Below are positions 43,566-54,201 of a stretch of 64,000 bases of DNA, piece by piece. This DNA comes from Peteryoungia aggregata LMG 23059 (GTDB taxonomy: Bacteria; Pseudomonadota; Alphaproteobacteria; Rhizobiales; Rhizobiaceae). The stretch's first letter is position 1. Each line of letters starts with the position of its first letter. Location of the stretch: positions 62,001 to 126,000 of the forward strand of contig NZ_JAUSUW010000008.1 in assembly GCF_030814435.1 (NCBI RefSeq), written 5' to 3'. The position numbers and the translations under genes are program-made. Under the pieces are notes generated by a model that searched no databases, had not been told where the DNA came from, and saw nothing but the letters and a program-made list of their open reading frames with translations.

Positions 43566-44555
43566 ATGACTGCCACCCCCATCCTCGTTGTCGGCGGCGC
43601 CGGCTATATCGGCTCCCACACCTGCCTCGCCCTCTCCGAGCGCGGCTATCTGCCTGTCGTCTACGACAACTTCACCTCGGGTCATCCGGAATTCGTTAAA
43701 TGGGGTCCGGCCGAACAGGGCGACATCAGGGACAAGGCGCGGCTGAAGGAAGTCCTTGCCAAATACCAGCCGAAGGCGGCCATGCATTTCGCCGGCCTGA
43801 TCGAGGTCGGCCAGTCCTTCAAGGAGCCGGAGCACTTCTACGACGTCAATGTCTCGGGCACGCTCAGCCTCCTCCAGGCCCTCAGCGAAGCAGACATCCG
43901 CAACTTCGTCTTCTCCTCCACCTGCGCCACCTATGGTGCGCCGGAATATCTGCCGCTCGACGAGAAGCACGGCCAGAAGCCGATCAATCCTTACGGCCGC
44001 ACCAAGCACATCGTCGAACAGGCACTGGGTGATCTGAACCTCTGCGGTCGCATGCGCTCCGTCATGCTGCGCTATTTCAACGCTGCCGGCGCCGATTTCG
44101 AGGGCCGGATCGGCGAATGGCATTCGCCCGAGACCCATGCCATCCCGCTCGCGATCGAAACGGCGCTTGGACGCCGCGAATTTTTCTCGATCTTCGGCGA
44201 GGACTACGACACACGCGACGGCACCTGCATCCGCGACTATATCCACGTCAACGATCTCGCCGACGCCCATGTGCGCGCCGTTGACTATCTGCTGAACGGC
44301 GGCGAGACGATCGCCATCAACCTCGGCACCGGCAACGGCACGACCGTCAAGGAACTGATCACGGCCATCGAAACCGTGTCGGGCCGCCCGATGCCGATCA
44401 AGCGCACCGAACGCCGCCCCGGAGACCCACCGGGCCTCGTCGCCAGCAACACGCTCGCCCGCGAAGTCCTCGGCTGGGATCCTAAGCACGGTATCGACGA
44501 CATTATCCGCTCCGCCTGGAAATGGCACTCGACCTTCAATGGTCACTCGACCTGA
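43566..44555 (+). CDS. galE: UDP-glucose 4-epimerase
   Basis: A 329-residue short-chain dehydrogenase-type epimerase converting UDP-glucose to UDP-galactose. The NAD motif is VVGGAGYIGSHTCLALSERG at the N-terminus. The catalytic elements are FSSTCATYG near 117 and the Tyr/Lys pair in NPYGRTKHIVEQAL near 145. The substrate-binding RDYIHVNDLADAH lies near 220. The length is standard. The start is the ATG at 43566, 14 bp after glf. Together they form a two-step supply line of UDP-galactofuranose for the upstream glycosyltransferases. A terminator follows directly. Confidence 0.94.
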   Translation: MTATPILVVGGAGYIGSHTCLALSERGYLPVVYDNFTSGHPEFVKWGPAEQGDIRDKARLKEVLAKYQPKAAMHFAGLIEVGQSFKEPEHFYDVNVSGTLSLLQALSEADIRNFVFSSTCATYGAPEYLPLDEKHGQKPINPYGRTKHIVEQALGDLNLCGRMRSVMLRYFNAAGADFEGRIGEWHSPETHAIPLAIETALGRREFFSIFGEDYDTRDGTCIRDYIHVNDLADAHVRAVDYLLNGGETIAINLGTGNGTTVKELITAIETVSGRPMPIKRTERRPGDPPGLVASNTLAREVLGWDPKHGIDDIIRSAWKWHSTFNGHST

Positions 44556-44575
44556 GCAAACTCCGTTTCCAAATA

Positions 44576-44615
44576 TCAAAAAGCCCGGAGTTCGTTTCGA
44601 ACCTCGGGCTTTTTT
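44576..44615. terminator. bidirectional intrinsic terminator after galE
   Basis: A long stem (AAAAAGCCCG / CGGGCTTTTT plus an inner GTTCG / CGAAC) with a small bulge and TTT loop, ending in a T-run. A-rich sequence on the other side lets it serve the convergent ABC-F gene as well. Confidence 0.85.
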
Positions 44616-44637
44616 AGGTCGTCATAGACGTTGAAGC

Positions 44638-46260
<1,623 letters not shown>

Positions 46261-46430
46261 GGATGAGGGCGCCTGCTTGAAATCGGCGCCCTTATGGCAC
46301 GGCGAAGGCTATCTGTCCCCTGCTTTTGTTGCAGGGCGGCATCGCAACTGCGCCGGATTGCCACGCCAGCGGCACACTGGTTGCAACATTGAAGCGAAAG
46401 CGCGAAAAGACCTCATTCGAGGACGACAGC

Positions 46431-46820
46431 ATGAGCGAAGACACGATTACCCTCTATGAAGCAATCGGTGGCGACGAGACCGTGAAGGCTCTGGCGCGCC
46501 GCTTCTACGATCTGATGGACACCCTGCCCGAAGCGGCGCGTTGCCGCGCCGTCCATCCACCGGACTTGTCGGGCAGCGAGGAGAAGTTTTACGACTACCT
46601 GACGGGTTACCTCGGCGGTCCACCCATCTACATGCAGAAGCGCGGGCACCCCATGCTGCGGCGCCGCCACTTCGTCGCCGAGATCGGGCCTGTCGAGCGA
46701 GACGAGTGGCTGCTCTGCTTCCGCCGCGCTTTGGACGAGACGGTCGAGCACCCGAAGCTGCGGGAGATCATCTGGCCGCCGATCGAAAAGCTGGCTTTTC
46801 ATATGCAGAACAAGGAGTGA
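46431..46820 (+). CDS. group II truncated haemoglobin
   Basis: A 129-residue haem protein. The N-terminal TLYEAIGGDETVKALARRFY includes the B-helix Tyr. The proximal His lies in HPMLRRRHFVAEIG near 80, followed by the conserved Trp in DEWLLCFRRALDE, which defines group II. Such proteins bind oxygen or nitric oxide and may protect respiration. I start at the ATG at 46431; an upstream extension to 46326 is not conserved. AAGGAG at its end doubles as the ribosome site of the DUF423 gene five bases later, so the two are coupled. Confidence 0.92.
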   Translation: MSEDTITLYEAIGGDETVKALARRFYDLMDTLPEAARCRAVHPPDLSGSEEKFYDYLTGYLGGPPIYMQKRGHPMLRRRHFVAEIGPVERDEWLLCFRRALDETVEHPKLREIIWPPIEKLAFHMQNKE

Positions 46821-46825
46821 GGCTT

Positions 46826-47191
46826 ATGGCGCAAGCAATGGTCCATCGCTGGACCGGCCTGGCTGCCGGCCTTTTCGGCGCCGCCGGGGTTGCCCTTGCG
46901 GCCGCCGCGAGTCATGCGGGTGGCGAGGCCCTGCTACGGCCCGCTTCGACGATCTGCCTGGCGCATGCGCCAGCGCTTCTCGCTCTGGCCCTTGCCGGTG
47001 AACGGATCAGGCTGTCGACGGTGGCGGCACTCGGCATGATCATAGGCACCCTGCTCTTTGCCGGCGATCTCGTCGCCCGCCATTTCCTCGGCAGTGGCCT
47101 GTTTCCAATGGCCGCCCCGACTGGCGGTATGACCCTGATTGCGTCCTGGCTGGTGCTTGCCATCGGATCGATGCTGACGTCCCGTCGCTAA
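46826..47191 (+). CDS. DUF423 family small membrane protein
   Basis: A 121-residue inner-membrane protein with four predicted helices. It begins WTGLAAGLFGAAGVALAAAA, continues LAHAPALLALALAGERIRLS and FAGDLVARHFLGSGLFPMAA, and closes with PTGGMTLIASWLVLAIGSML, the family's conserved PxGG turn. The function is unknown. The ATG at 46826 is preceded by AAGGAG. It is co-transcribed with the truncated haemoglobin. Confidence 0.88.
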   Translation: MAQAMVHRWTGLAAGLFGAAGVALAAAASHAGGEALLRPASTICLAHAPALLALALAGERIRLSTVAALGMIIGTLLFAGDLVARHFLGSGLFPMAAPTGGMTLIASWLVLAIGSMLTSRR

Positions 47192-47237
47192 ACCTCTAGC
47201 GGAATGCAAGCGGCCGGCGCCAAGCCTTGAAAAAGGT

Positions 47238-47624
47238 TCAGTGGGCGCAACCGCCCGGCATCATGCCCGCGAACATCAGCAGGTTTCCGTGCGGATCGCG
47301 AACATGGAACCGCATCTCGCCGCCACGCGTGTCCGATGGGCGAACTGCTTCGATCCCGCGCTCGCAAAAATCCCTGTAGATCTCGACGGGGGTATCGGCA
47401 CGGAAGAAAACCGAGCTGTTCTGGCACTGCATCGGATCATCGCTCAGCCAGAAGTGCAGTTCCATCCCGCCACGGCGAACGACGAGATAGTCGAGGCAAT
47501 CGAGGCCGACATCCTCGAAGCCGAGGTTGTCGACGTAGAAGCTGCGCGTCTCGTTGAAGTCGAGTGAAGGCAGGATCGGCACTGCGTTGAGGATCGCTGT
47601 CGCAACGGTTGGATGGGCGTTCAT
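47238..47624 (-). CDS. VOC superfamily protein (glyoxalase/bleomycin resistance-like)
   Basis: A 128-residue protein with the paired beta-alpha-beta-beta-beta VOC pattern: AVPILPSLDFNETRSFYVDN at the start, VVRRGGMELHFWLSDDP near 47, and MRFHVRDPHGNLLMFAG near 105. The sequence resembles bleomycin-binding resistance proteins, which lack metal and sequester the drug, but a dioxygenase or glyoxalase role is also possible. AGAGGAAG precedes the ATG. It is monocistronic as far as can be seen. Confidence 0.85.
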   Translation of the reverse strand: MNAHPTVATAILNAVPILPSLDFNETRSFYVDNLGFEDVGLDCLDYLVVRRGGMELHFWLSDDPMQCQNSSVFFRADTPVEIYRDFCERGIEAVRPSDTRGGEMRFHVRDPHGNLLMFAGMMPGGCAH

Positions 47625-47669
47625 GCGGAAACTTCCTCTAATCCCGCATGAAAACGACTGACGGAACGG

Positions 47670-47936
47670 CTACGATCTCGCGTTGGCGTTCCGCTGCCAT
47701 CGCGGCGCGGGAAAGTCGATAACAAGGGCCGAGGCCCGGTTTGGCTGGTGGTACATGGTACCAGACTTGCGCTGATGCAAGCCCGGCAAAGTGACGATTT
47801 CGCAATTCGTCACTTCACTTTCTTGCGAGCGTTGCATGAAAGCCTCGGCGAGCTCCGGAAGAAGCCCCTCGCCACGCTGAAGTGCAAGCTCGTGAAAGGA
47901 GCTCATGCCACTCTTGTCGAAACCGTCCCTGCTCAT
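47670..47936 (-). CDS. small protein of unknown function coupled to a DUF2325 gene
   Basis: An 88-residue frame starting MSRDGFDKSGMSSFHELALQ. Its ATG overlaps the stop of the DUF2325 gene by four bases, which is the main support that it is translated. It has one Cys, no membrane segment and a basic C-terminus. I do not recognise it. The coupling suggests a partner role to the DUF2325 protein, but the frame could be fortuitous. Confidence 0.45.
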   Translation of the reverse strand: MSRDGFDKSGMSSFHELALQRGEGLLPELAEAFMQRSQESEVTNCEIVTLPGLHQRKSGTMYHQPNRASALVIDFPAPRWQRNANARS

Positions 47937-48328
47937 CCGTCGGTATTCCTTTCATTCAATGTCTGCAGCGCGCGCTCTAGACTGGATTTCGAGCCGTTGC
48001 GCAGCGGAATGAAAGTCTTGCCGAACTTCTTGCAACCGCTCTTCACGCGCAGACACGCATCGTGACTGATACAGTCGATTGGGCAGAAGACGCAGTCGAC
48101 GGAGGGCAGCACCGTGTCGATCCGCGAAACCGCTTCCCTTAAACCACCATCGTGGTGGATCAGTTCCGCGCCAAAATTGCTGGCGATCTGGCGGAGATGG
48201 GCGACCTGGCAGTCCCGGCCGCCGACATAGAGAAAGCTGCGCACTTCCGGCTGGATTCTGGAAGGGCTGGCCTTCGGCGAAACTTCCGCCGGCGCCTTCC
48301 TGTCAGCGTTCTTCTTCTTTTTCGCCAT
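47933..48328 (-). CDS. DUF2325 domain protein
   Basis: A 131-residue protein: a Lys-rich N-terminal tail (AKKKKNADRKAPAEV), then the DUF2325 domain from about residue 32 (FLYVGGRDCQVAHLRQIASN, then FGAELIHHDGG). It also contains VDCVFCPIDCISHDACLRVK with four closely spaced Cys residues that could bind a metal or iron-sulphur cluster. The molecular function of DUF2325 is not established. The ATG at 48328 has a GGAG upstream. The upstream region to 48619 is shared with the divergent dihydropyrimidine dehydrogenase operon. Confidence 0.82.
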   Translation of the reverse strand: MAKKKKNADRKAPAEVSPKASPSRIQPEVRSFLYVGGRDCQVAHLRQIASNFGAELIHHDGGLREAVSRIDTVLPSVDCVFCPIDCISHDACLRVKSGCKKFGKTFIPLRNGSKSSLERALQTLNERNTDG

Positions 48329-48545
48329 CTCGTCGCGTCTCCTCGAATCCGGTCTGCGGCGGCATCACGCCATTCGCGTCAGACAGCCATACAAAACATG
48401 ATAAAAAGAGTAAAGTATATAGTTGAAGCTTTTACTCATGTTTCTGAATGCGTGGCCCCGAAGTGACGAAGCCTGGCTCAGGCGGGTTTTGACGAGGGTC
48501 AAATTTCCCGCATTCTCAGGGCCAAGAAGGGCCGAAATCCAATTT

Positions 48546-48561
48546 TTTACCGTTTGATAAA
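48546..48561. promoter_or_regulatory. RutR-like operator upstream of preT
   Basis: TTTACC-GTTT-GATAAA is an imperfect inverted repeat with the 6-4-6 spacing of the known RutR site TTGACCAnnTGGTCAA. It lies about 60 bp before the preT start. A better copy stands before the hydrolase operon at 56705, and a rutR gene is in the window, so pyrimidine-dependent control is likely but inferred. Confidence 0.4.
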
Positions 48562-48619
48562 AGTTTCAAGCTGAGTTACCTTTCCCTGCATCGCTTCGAA
48601 TATAAAAGAGGGAACTGCG

Positions 48620-49981
48620 ATGCGAAGACTCGAACCGGGCCTCAAGGCCGGGCGGCTTGACGCTGCCGATTATGCGAAGAATTTCTCCGATCTCCATCCC
48701 CGCCTCGGCGATCACGAGGCGCTTGTAGCCTCAGACAGATGCTACTTCTGTCATGACGCGCCGTGCATGACAGCCTGTCCCACCGCCATCGATATCCCGA
48801 TGTTCATCCGGCAGATATCGACTGGCAATCCGCTCGGCGCCGCCAAGACCATCTTCGACCAGAACATCCTCGGCGGCATGTGCGCCCGCGTCTGTCCCAC
48901 CGAAACGCTCTGCGAGGAGGCCTGTGTGCGCAACACGGCCGAAGAGCGCCCCGTCGAAATCGGGCGACTGCAACGTTTTGCGACCGACATCGCAATCGAG
49001 GAAGGTCGCCAGTTCTATAGCCCTGCCGCATCCACCGGCAGGACGGTCGGCATCATTGGCGCAGGTCCAGCCGGCCTCGCGGCCGCCCATCGCCTTGCCC
49101 TACATGGCCACCAGGTGACCATCTACGAAGCCCGCGAAAAGGCCGGGGGCCTCAACGAATACGGCATCGCCGCCTACAAGACGCCCAACGACTTCGCCCA
49201 GAAGGAAGTCGATTACATCCTCTCGCTCGGCAATATCGACGTGCTCGACGGCCAGGAAATGGGCATCGACTTCACGTTGGCCGATCTCCAGGCCAAACAC
49301 GACGCCGTCTTCATCGGCGCCGGCCTCGGCAACGTCAACGGCCTCAACATCCCCGGCGCCGGGATCAACGGCGTGCTCGATGCAGTCGAATTCATCGCCC
49401 ATCTCCGCCAGGCAGACAGCAAGGCCGACGTGCCGGTGGGCCGTGACGTCGTCGTCATCGGCGGTGGCATGACGGCAGTGGATGCGGCGGTTCAAGCCAA
49501 GCTGCTCGGGGCTGAAAACGTCACGATGTGCTACCGCCGCGGCAAGGAACACATGAACGCTTCGGAGTTCGAGCAGGATCTCGCGGCCTCGAAGGGTGTT
49601 CATATCCGCCACTGGCTCCAGCCGAAGGAGGTCGCGCACCATGGCGGCCACTGTTCGTCGATCACGTTCGAATACACCCACCTGGAAAACGGGCTGATGA
49701 AGGGCACCGGTCACACGACCGAGATCAAGGCTGACCAGATCCTGGTCGCGATCGGCCAGAAGCTCGACGCCCAGGGTCTGGACGGCTTGAAGATCGAATG
49801 TGGCAAAATCGCCATCGACGAAGAAGGCCGCACCTCGATCCCCGGTGTCTGGGCCGGCGGTGACTGCGCCTTCGGAGGCCAGGACCTGACGGTCTCAGCC
49901 GTCGCCATGGGCCGCGATGCGGCCGAAAGCATCAACCGCTCTCTCGCCGTTGCCACGGCGGGCGTGACCGCAGTCGCATGA
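48620..49981 (+). CDS. preT: NAD-dependent dihydropyrimidine dehydrogenase subunit PreT/PydA
   Basis: A 453-residue flavin/iron-sulphur subunit of the enzyme that reduces uracil and thymine, the first step of reductive pyrimidine degradation. The N-terminal Cys clusters (CYFCHDAPCMTACPTAIDIP and CARVCPTETLCEEAC) match the Fe-S region of the GltD/PreT family. An FAD motif follows (GIIGAGPAGLAAAHRLALHG near 138), then an NAD motif (VVVIGGGMTAVDAAVQAKLL near 275) and the closing GVWAGGDCAFGGQDLTVSAV. preA starts 27 bp later; the two subunits work as a complex. A RutR-like box lies upstream. Confidence 0.93.
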   Translation: MRRLEPGLKAGRLDAADYAKNFSDLHPRLGDHEALVASDRCYFCHDAPCMTACPTAIDIPMFIRQISTGNPLGAAKTIFDQNILGGMCARVCPTETLCEEACVRNTAEERPVEIGRLQRFATDIAIEEGRQFYSPAASTGRTVGIIGAGPAGLAAAHRLALHGHQVTIYEAREKAGGLNEYGIAAYKTPNDFAQKEVDYILSLGNIDVLDGQEMGIDFTLADLQAKHDAVFIGAGLGNVNGLNIPGAGINGVLDAVEFIAHLRQADSKADVPVGRDVVVIGGGMTAVDAAVQAKLLGAENVTMCYRRGKEHMNASEFEQDLAASKGVHIRHWLQPKEVAHHGGHCSSITFEYTHLENGLMKGTGHTTEIKADQILVAIGQKLDAQGLDGLKIECGKIAIDEEGRTSIPGVWAGGDCAFGGQDLTVSAVAMGRDAAESINRSLAVATAGVTAVA

Positions 49982-50008
49982 CGCACCCGCTTCGAGAGGA
50001 TTTGAACA

Positions 50009-51322
50009 ATGGCTGATCTTCGCAATAACTTCGTCGGCATCAAGTCGCCCAACCCCTTCTGGCTGGCCTCGGCCCCGCCGACCGACAAGGCCTACAACGT
50101 CGAGCGCGCCTTCAAGGCGGGCTGGGGCGGCGTCGTGTGGAAAACGCTGGGCTCGGAAGGCCCGCCGGTCGTCAACGTCAACGGTCCGCGTTACGGCGCC
50201 ATCTGGGGCGCAGACCGCCGGCTGCTCGGCTTGAACAACATCGAGCTGATCACCGACCGTCCGCTGCAGGTGAACCTGCAGGAGATGAAGCAGGTCAAGA
50301 TGAACTGGCCAGACCGGGCCCTCGTCGCCTCGATCATGGTGCCTTGCGTCGAGGAAGAGTGGAAGGCGATCCTGCCGCTGGTCGAGGAGACCGGCGCTGA
50401 CGGCATCGAGCTCAACTTCGGCTGTCCGCACGGCATGTCCGAGCGCGGCATGGGCGCTGCCGTCGGCCAGGTGCCAGAGTATATCGAGATGGTCGTGCGC
50501 TGGTGCAAGCAATACACCCGCATGCCCGTCATCACCAAGCTGACGCCGAATATCGCCGACATCCGCAAGCCCGCCCGCGCGGCCAAAGCCGGTGGCACCG
50601 ATGCCGTCTCGCTGATCAACACGATCAACTCGATTGTCTCGGTCGATCTCGACAGCTTCGCCCCTTCGCCCACCGTCGGCGGCAAGGGTACGCATGGCGG
50701 CTATTGCGGCCCGGCGGTGAAGCCGATCGCGCTCAATATGGTGGCCGAGATCGCCCGCGATCCGGAAACATACGGCCTGCCGATTTCAGGTATCGGCGGT
50801 GTCACCACCTGGCGCGATGCTGCCGAGTTCCTGGCGCTCGGCGCCGGCAATGTGCAGGTTTGCACGGCGGCCATGACCTATGGCTTCAAGATCGTCCAGG
50901 AAATGATCTCGGGCCTCAACGACTGGATGGATGCCAAGGGTCACAGGAGCCTCGACGACATCTGTGGCCGCGCGGTGCCCAATGTCACCGACTGGCAGTA
51001 TCTGAACCTCAACTACATCGCCAAGGCCCATATCGACCAGGATGCCTGCATCAAATGCGGTCGCTGCCACATCGCCTGCGAGGACACGTCCCACCAGGCG
51101 ATCACCAGCATCGTTGACGGCGTGCGCAAGTTCGAGGTGATGGAAGACGAATGCGTCGGATGCAATCTCTGCGTCAACGTCTGTCCCGTCGAGAACTGCA
51201 TCACGATGGTCGAACTGCCGACCGGTGCCCTCGACCAGCGCACGGGCCGCCCGGTTGACCCGAACTACGCGAACTGGACGACCCATCCGAACAATCCGAT
51301 GGCCGTTCAGGCCGCTGAATAG
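50009..51322 (+). CDS. preA: NAD-dependent dihydropyrimidine dehydrogenase subunit PreA
   Basis: A 437-residue catalytic subunit. Residues 1-310 are an FMN-binding barrel of the dihydroorotate-dehydrogenase type (LRNNFVGIKSPNPFWLASAP; ELNFGCPHGMSERGMGAAVG; GGYCGPAVKPIALNMVAEIA). The C-terminal part carries two 4Fe-4S motifs, CIKCGRCHIACEDTS near 350 and CVGCNLCVNVCPVENC near 388, for electron entry from PreT. The ATG at 50009 is 27 bp after preT. A 10-bp hairpin follows. The pathway continues with hydA and the M20 amidohydrolase about 6 kb downstream. Confidence 0.94.
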   Translation: MADLRNNFVGIKSPNPFWLASAPPTDKAYNVERAFKAGWGGVVWKTLGSEGPPVVNVNGPRYGAIWGADRRLLGLNNIELITDRPLQVNLQEMKQVKMNWPDRALVASIMVPCVEEEWKAILPLVEETGADGIELNFGCPHGMSERGMGAAVGQVPEYIEMVVRWCKQYTRMPVITKLTPNIADIRKPARAAKAGGTDAVSLINTINSIVSVDLDSFAPSPTVGGKGTHGGYCGPAVKPIALNMVAEIARDPETYGLPISGIGGVTTWRDAAEFLALGAGNVQVCTAAMTYGFKIVQEMISGLNDWMDAKGHRSLDDICGRAVPNVTDWQYLNLNYIAKAHIDQDACIKCGRCHIACEDTSHQAITSIVDGVRKFEVMEDECVGCNLCVNVCPVENCITMVELPTGALDQRTGRPVDPNYANWTTHPNNPMAVQAAE

Positions 51323-51337
51323 TTGCGTTCGAAGCAA

Positions 51338-51361
51338 ATCCGGCCCGATTGCGGGCCGGAT
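51338..51361 (+). terminator. hairpin after preA
   Basis: The exact 10-bp stem ATCCGGCCCG / CGGGCCGGAT has a 4-base loop, 16 bp after the preA stop. No T-run follows, so it is only a possible terminator or 3'-end stabiliser. Confidence 0.45.
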
Positions 51362-51495
51362 AACATCAAGGCGAAGGAAAAGCTCAATATCTCGCCAAAG
51401 CATTCAGAAATTCTTCAAGGCTGTGCTCCACCATTGCGGGTAATTGTACTGGCCGCCCACTCGACGGGCGGGCACAGCCCGCAGGCAAGGGGATC

Positions 51496-54186
51496 ATGGC
51501 GACGAACAGGAAGAACGCGGATGGTGCATCGCACCTCCGGCTGCGCCTGCAGATTCTGGTGCCGAGCGCGATCGTCCTGATCGGCGTCGCGTTCTCCGCT
51601 TTCTATGCCGATTACCAGCAGCAGCGATTGAGCCGTCAGGCAGCCCAGAACGCCGTCGAGGAGAGCCTCGGCATGATCCGTACCAAGCTCGAAGCCAACA
51701 TAAACGCCAATATCCGCCTCCTTCAGGGCCTGGTGGCGGTAATCGGGACAGAACCCTATGTGACACAGGAGCGCTTCGCGGCCCTGTCGGAAAACCTGAT
51801 GGCCAACCCCTCGCAGATCCGCGACATTGTTGCCGCACCGAACCTTATCACGACATTCGTCTACCCTTACGCCCGCAACAGGGAATTTATCGGTCAGTGG
51901 GTCCTGCCGCCTCCGGCTGGAGAGCAGACGGCACATCTGCTGCGTGAACAAGGCATGACGATCATCAGTGGTCCCCTTCCCTTGAAGAACGGCAGCATGG
52001 GGCTCATCATCACGCTGCCGGTGCAGATCCAGAATGATTTTGGAATACGGGCATTCTGGGGGGGCCTTGCAGGGATTGTCGATCTCCCTCGCCTCTATGA
52101 CGACAGCGGGCTGCGCGCACCGGACCTCACGATCTCGGCCGCAATCACGGACGACAGCGTGACCACAGGACGTCCGATGGTCATCTACGGCGACGGCCAC
52201 ATACTGGCCAATGACCCGGTCACCATGACAATCGATCTCGGCAACAAGCGATGGACCGTCGCGGCCATCCCGAAAGGCGGCTGGGACGCGGCCAGCAGGC
52301 CGAACACGCTCGTCCGCCTACTGATCACGGCTCTCTCTGGGCTGATCGCTGGAACGGTGGTCTGGGTCGCCCTTTTGATGCGGGAGCGTCACAAGAATTA
52401 CGCGGCACTGCGTCAGCGGGAAGAAGAACTGCGCGCCATGTCACACCGACTCGGCGCAGCACTCGAATCGTCAAAGATCGGCGTCTGGGAGATGGACGTC
52501 AAAAGCGGCGAACTGATTTGGGACGAGCGAATCTACCAGCTCTATGGCCTGTCACCGGACACCTGCATGACCCGGGGGCTGTGGCAATCCATGGTGCACC
52601 CGGAGGATGTCGACCTCATCGAAAATGGCATGACCCGGGCGATTGCCGAAGAAGGCACCTATAGCGGCCAGTTTCGCGTGACGCGGCCTGATGGGGCCGT
52701 TGTGCATTTCCGCACCGTTGGCAACGCTTTCCGCAACAGCCAAGGGGACGTGAAGCTCCTGGGGGTGAACTGGGATGTCAGCGCTGACACAAAGCTTCAG
52801 GAAGATCTGCGCGAGGCCCATCGCCAGACGGCCCAACGCAACGGCGAGCTCGAGGCCGCGCGCCGCCACATGGAGCACAACGCCCTGCACGATGCGCTGA
52901 CAGGGCTTCCCAACCGTCGCTACCTCGATGAGCGGCTGGCCGAGCTCAACGACGACCATAAGACATGTCGCCAGCTGACAGTGCTGCACATCGACCTGGA
53001 CCGGTTCAAGGAAATCAACGACACCATGGGCCACGGCGCGGGCGATGCCATCCTGCGCCACGTCGCCCAGGAATTGCGCGCCAAAGCCGCGCCCACCGAT
53101 TTCGTTGCCCGCATCGGCGGTGACGAGTTCGTCATCGTCTGCACGGGCAAAGAAGCGGTAGAGGACCACGAACTGCTGGGCTCGACATTGATCGCGGCGA
53201 TCAACCGGCCGATTGCCTATAGCGGCCATGAATGCCGTGTCGGAGCCTCGATTGGCATCGCGGACAATACCGAAGCAAGGCTCTCCTCCGAGCAGTTGCT
53301 GATCAACGCAGACATCGCTCTCTACGAGGCGAAACGCCGAGGCCGCAACAGGGTCGAGCGCTTCAACGACCACCTGCGCTCCCGCACGATCAACATCAAG
53401 AATACGGCCGACGCAATTCTGCGCTCCCTCGGCGACCAGGACTTCGTAGCCTGGTACCAGCCGCAATTCGACGCACGCACGCTGGAGATCAACGGCGTCG
53501 AAGCGCTGGCCCGCTGGCGCCACCCGCAAAAGGGTATGCTGGCGCCTGACGCATTCCTGGAGATCGCCGAAAACCTCAATGTGGTGGCCCAGATCGATGC
53601 AAGCATCCTGGACCAGGCCCTTCATCAACTGTCACGCTGGCAGGCCGAGGGACTCGGCATAGAGCATGTCTCCGTCAACATATCGGCCCAGCGCCTGTTC
53701 GAGGACAAGTTGCTGGATCATCTGGAACAGCTGTCCTTCCCCCCCGGAAGCCTCTCCTTCGAATTGCTGGAATCGATATCCTTCGACGACAAGGCTGACG
53801 CGGTTGCCGAGAGCCTGGAGCGCATCCGCGCCCACGGCATCGCCATCGAGATCGATGATTTCGGCACCGGTTATGCCTCCATCCTGTCGCTCATCAAGCT
53901 CTCTCCGAGCCGCCTGAAGATCGACCGGCAGCTGACCGCACCGATCGTGACCAACCCAACGCAGCGTCGCTTGATCGGTTCGATCGTCGACATCGGCCGG
54001 TCCTTTGGCATCGGCATCGTGGCCGAAGGTGTCGAGACCATGGAACATGCCGCAATCCTGCGCGATCTCGGTTGCCAGACCTTGCAGGGCTACGCACTCG
54101 CTCGCCCAATGAACCCAGATGCGTTCATCGACTTTGCCAGGGCCCATGCCCTCAGGCGTGAAGACCTGTGGCAGCGCAGCGCCTGA
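51496..54186 (+). CDS. CHASE-like/PAS/GGDEF/EAL cyclic-di-GMP protein
   Basis: An 896-residue inner-membrane signalling protein. One transmembrane helix lies near residues 18-38 and a second near 273-296; the segment between them (LEANINANIRLLQGLVAVIG and onward) looks like an extracytoplasmic CHASE sensor. A PAS domain follows at about 315-430. The GGDEF domain has the intact active-site RIGGDEFVIV near 541. The EAL domain begins near 669 (GVEALARWRHP) and retains FELLESISF, IEIDDFGTGYASI, LKIDRQL and VAEGVETMEHA. Both cyclase and phosphodiesterase sites appear usable. It influences biofilm or motility decisions; the ligand is unknown. Confidence 0.93.
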   Translation: MATNRKNADGASHLRLRLQILVPSAIVLIGVAFSAFYADYQQQRLSRQAAQNAVEESLGMIRTKLEANINANIRLLQGLVAVIGTEPYVTQERFAALSENLMANPSQIRDIVAAPNLITTFVYPYARNREFIGQWVLPPPAGEQTAHLLREQGMTIISGPLPLKNGSMGLIITLPVQIQNDFGIRAFWGGLAGIVDLPRLYDDSGLRAPDLTISAAITDDSVTTGRPMVIYGDGHILANDPVTMTIDLGNKRWTVAAIPKGGWDAASRPNTLVRLLITALSGLIAGTVVWVALLMRERHKNYAALRQREEELRAMSHRLGAALESSKIGVWEMDVKSGELIWDERIYQLYGLSPDTCMTRGLWQSMVHPEDVDLIENGMTRAIAEEGTYSGQFRVTRPDGAVVHFRTVGNAFRNSQGDVKLLGVNWDVSADTKLQEDLREAHRQTAQRNGELEAARRHMEHNALHDALTGLPNRRYLDERLAELNDDHKTCRQLTVLHIDLDRFKEINDTMGHGAGDAILRHVAQELRAKAAPTDFVARIGGDEFVIVCTGKEAVEDHELLGSTLIAAINRPIAYSGHECRVGASIGIADNTEARLSSEQLLINADIALYEAKRRGRNRVERFNDHLRSRTINIKNTADAILRSLGDQDFVAWYQPQFDARTLEINGVEALARWRHPQKGMLAPDAFLEIAENLNVVAQIDASILDQALHQLSRWQAEGLGIEHVSVNISAQRLFEDKLLDHLEQLSFPPGSLSFELLESISFDDKADAVAESLERIRAHGIAIEIDDFGTGYASILSLIKLSPSRLKIDRQLTAPIVTNPTQRRLIGSIVDIGRSFGIGIVAEGVETMEHAAILRDLGCQTLQGYALARPMNPDAFIDFARAHALRREDLWQRSA

Positions 54187-54201
54187 GGCAGGCTGGCCGG
54201 C

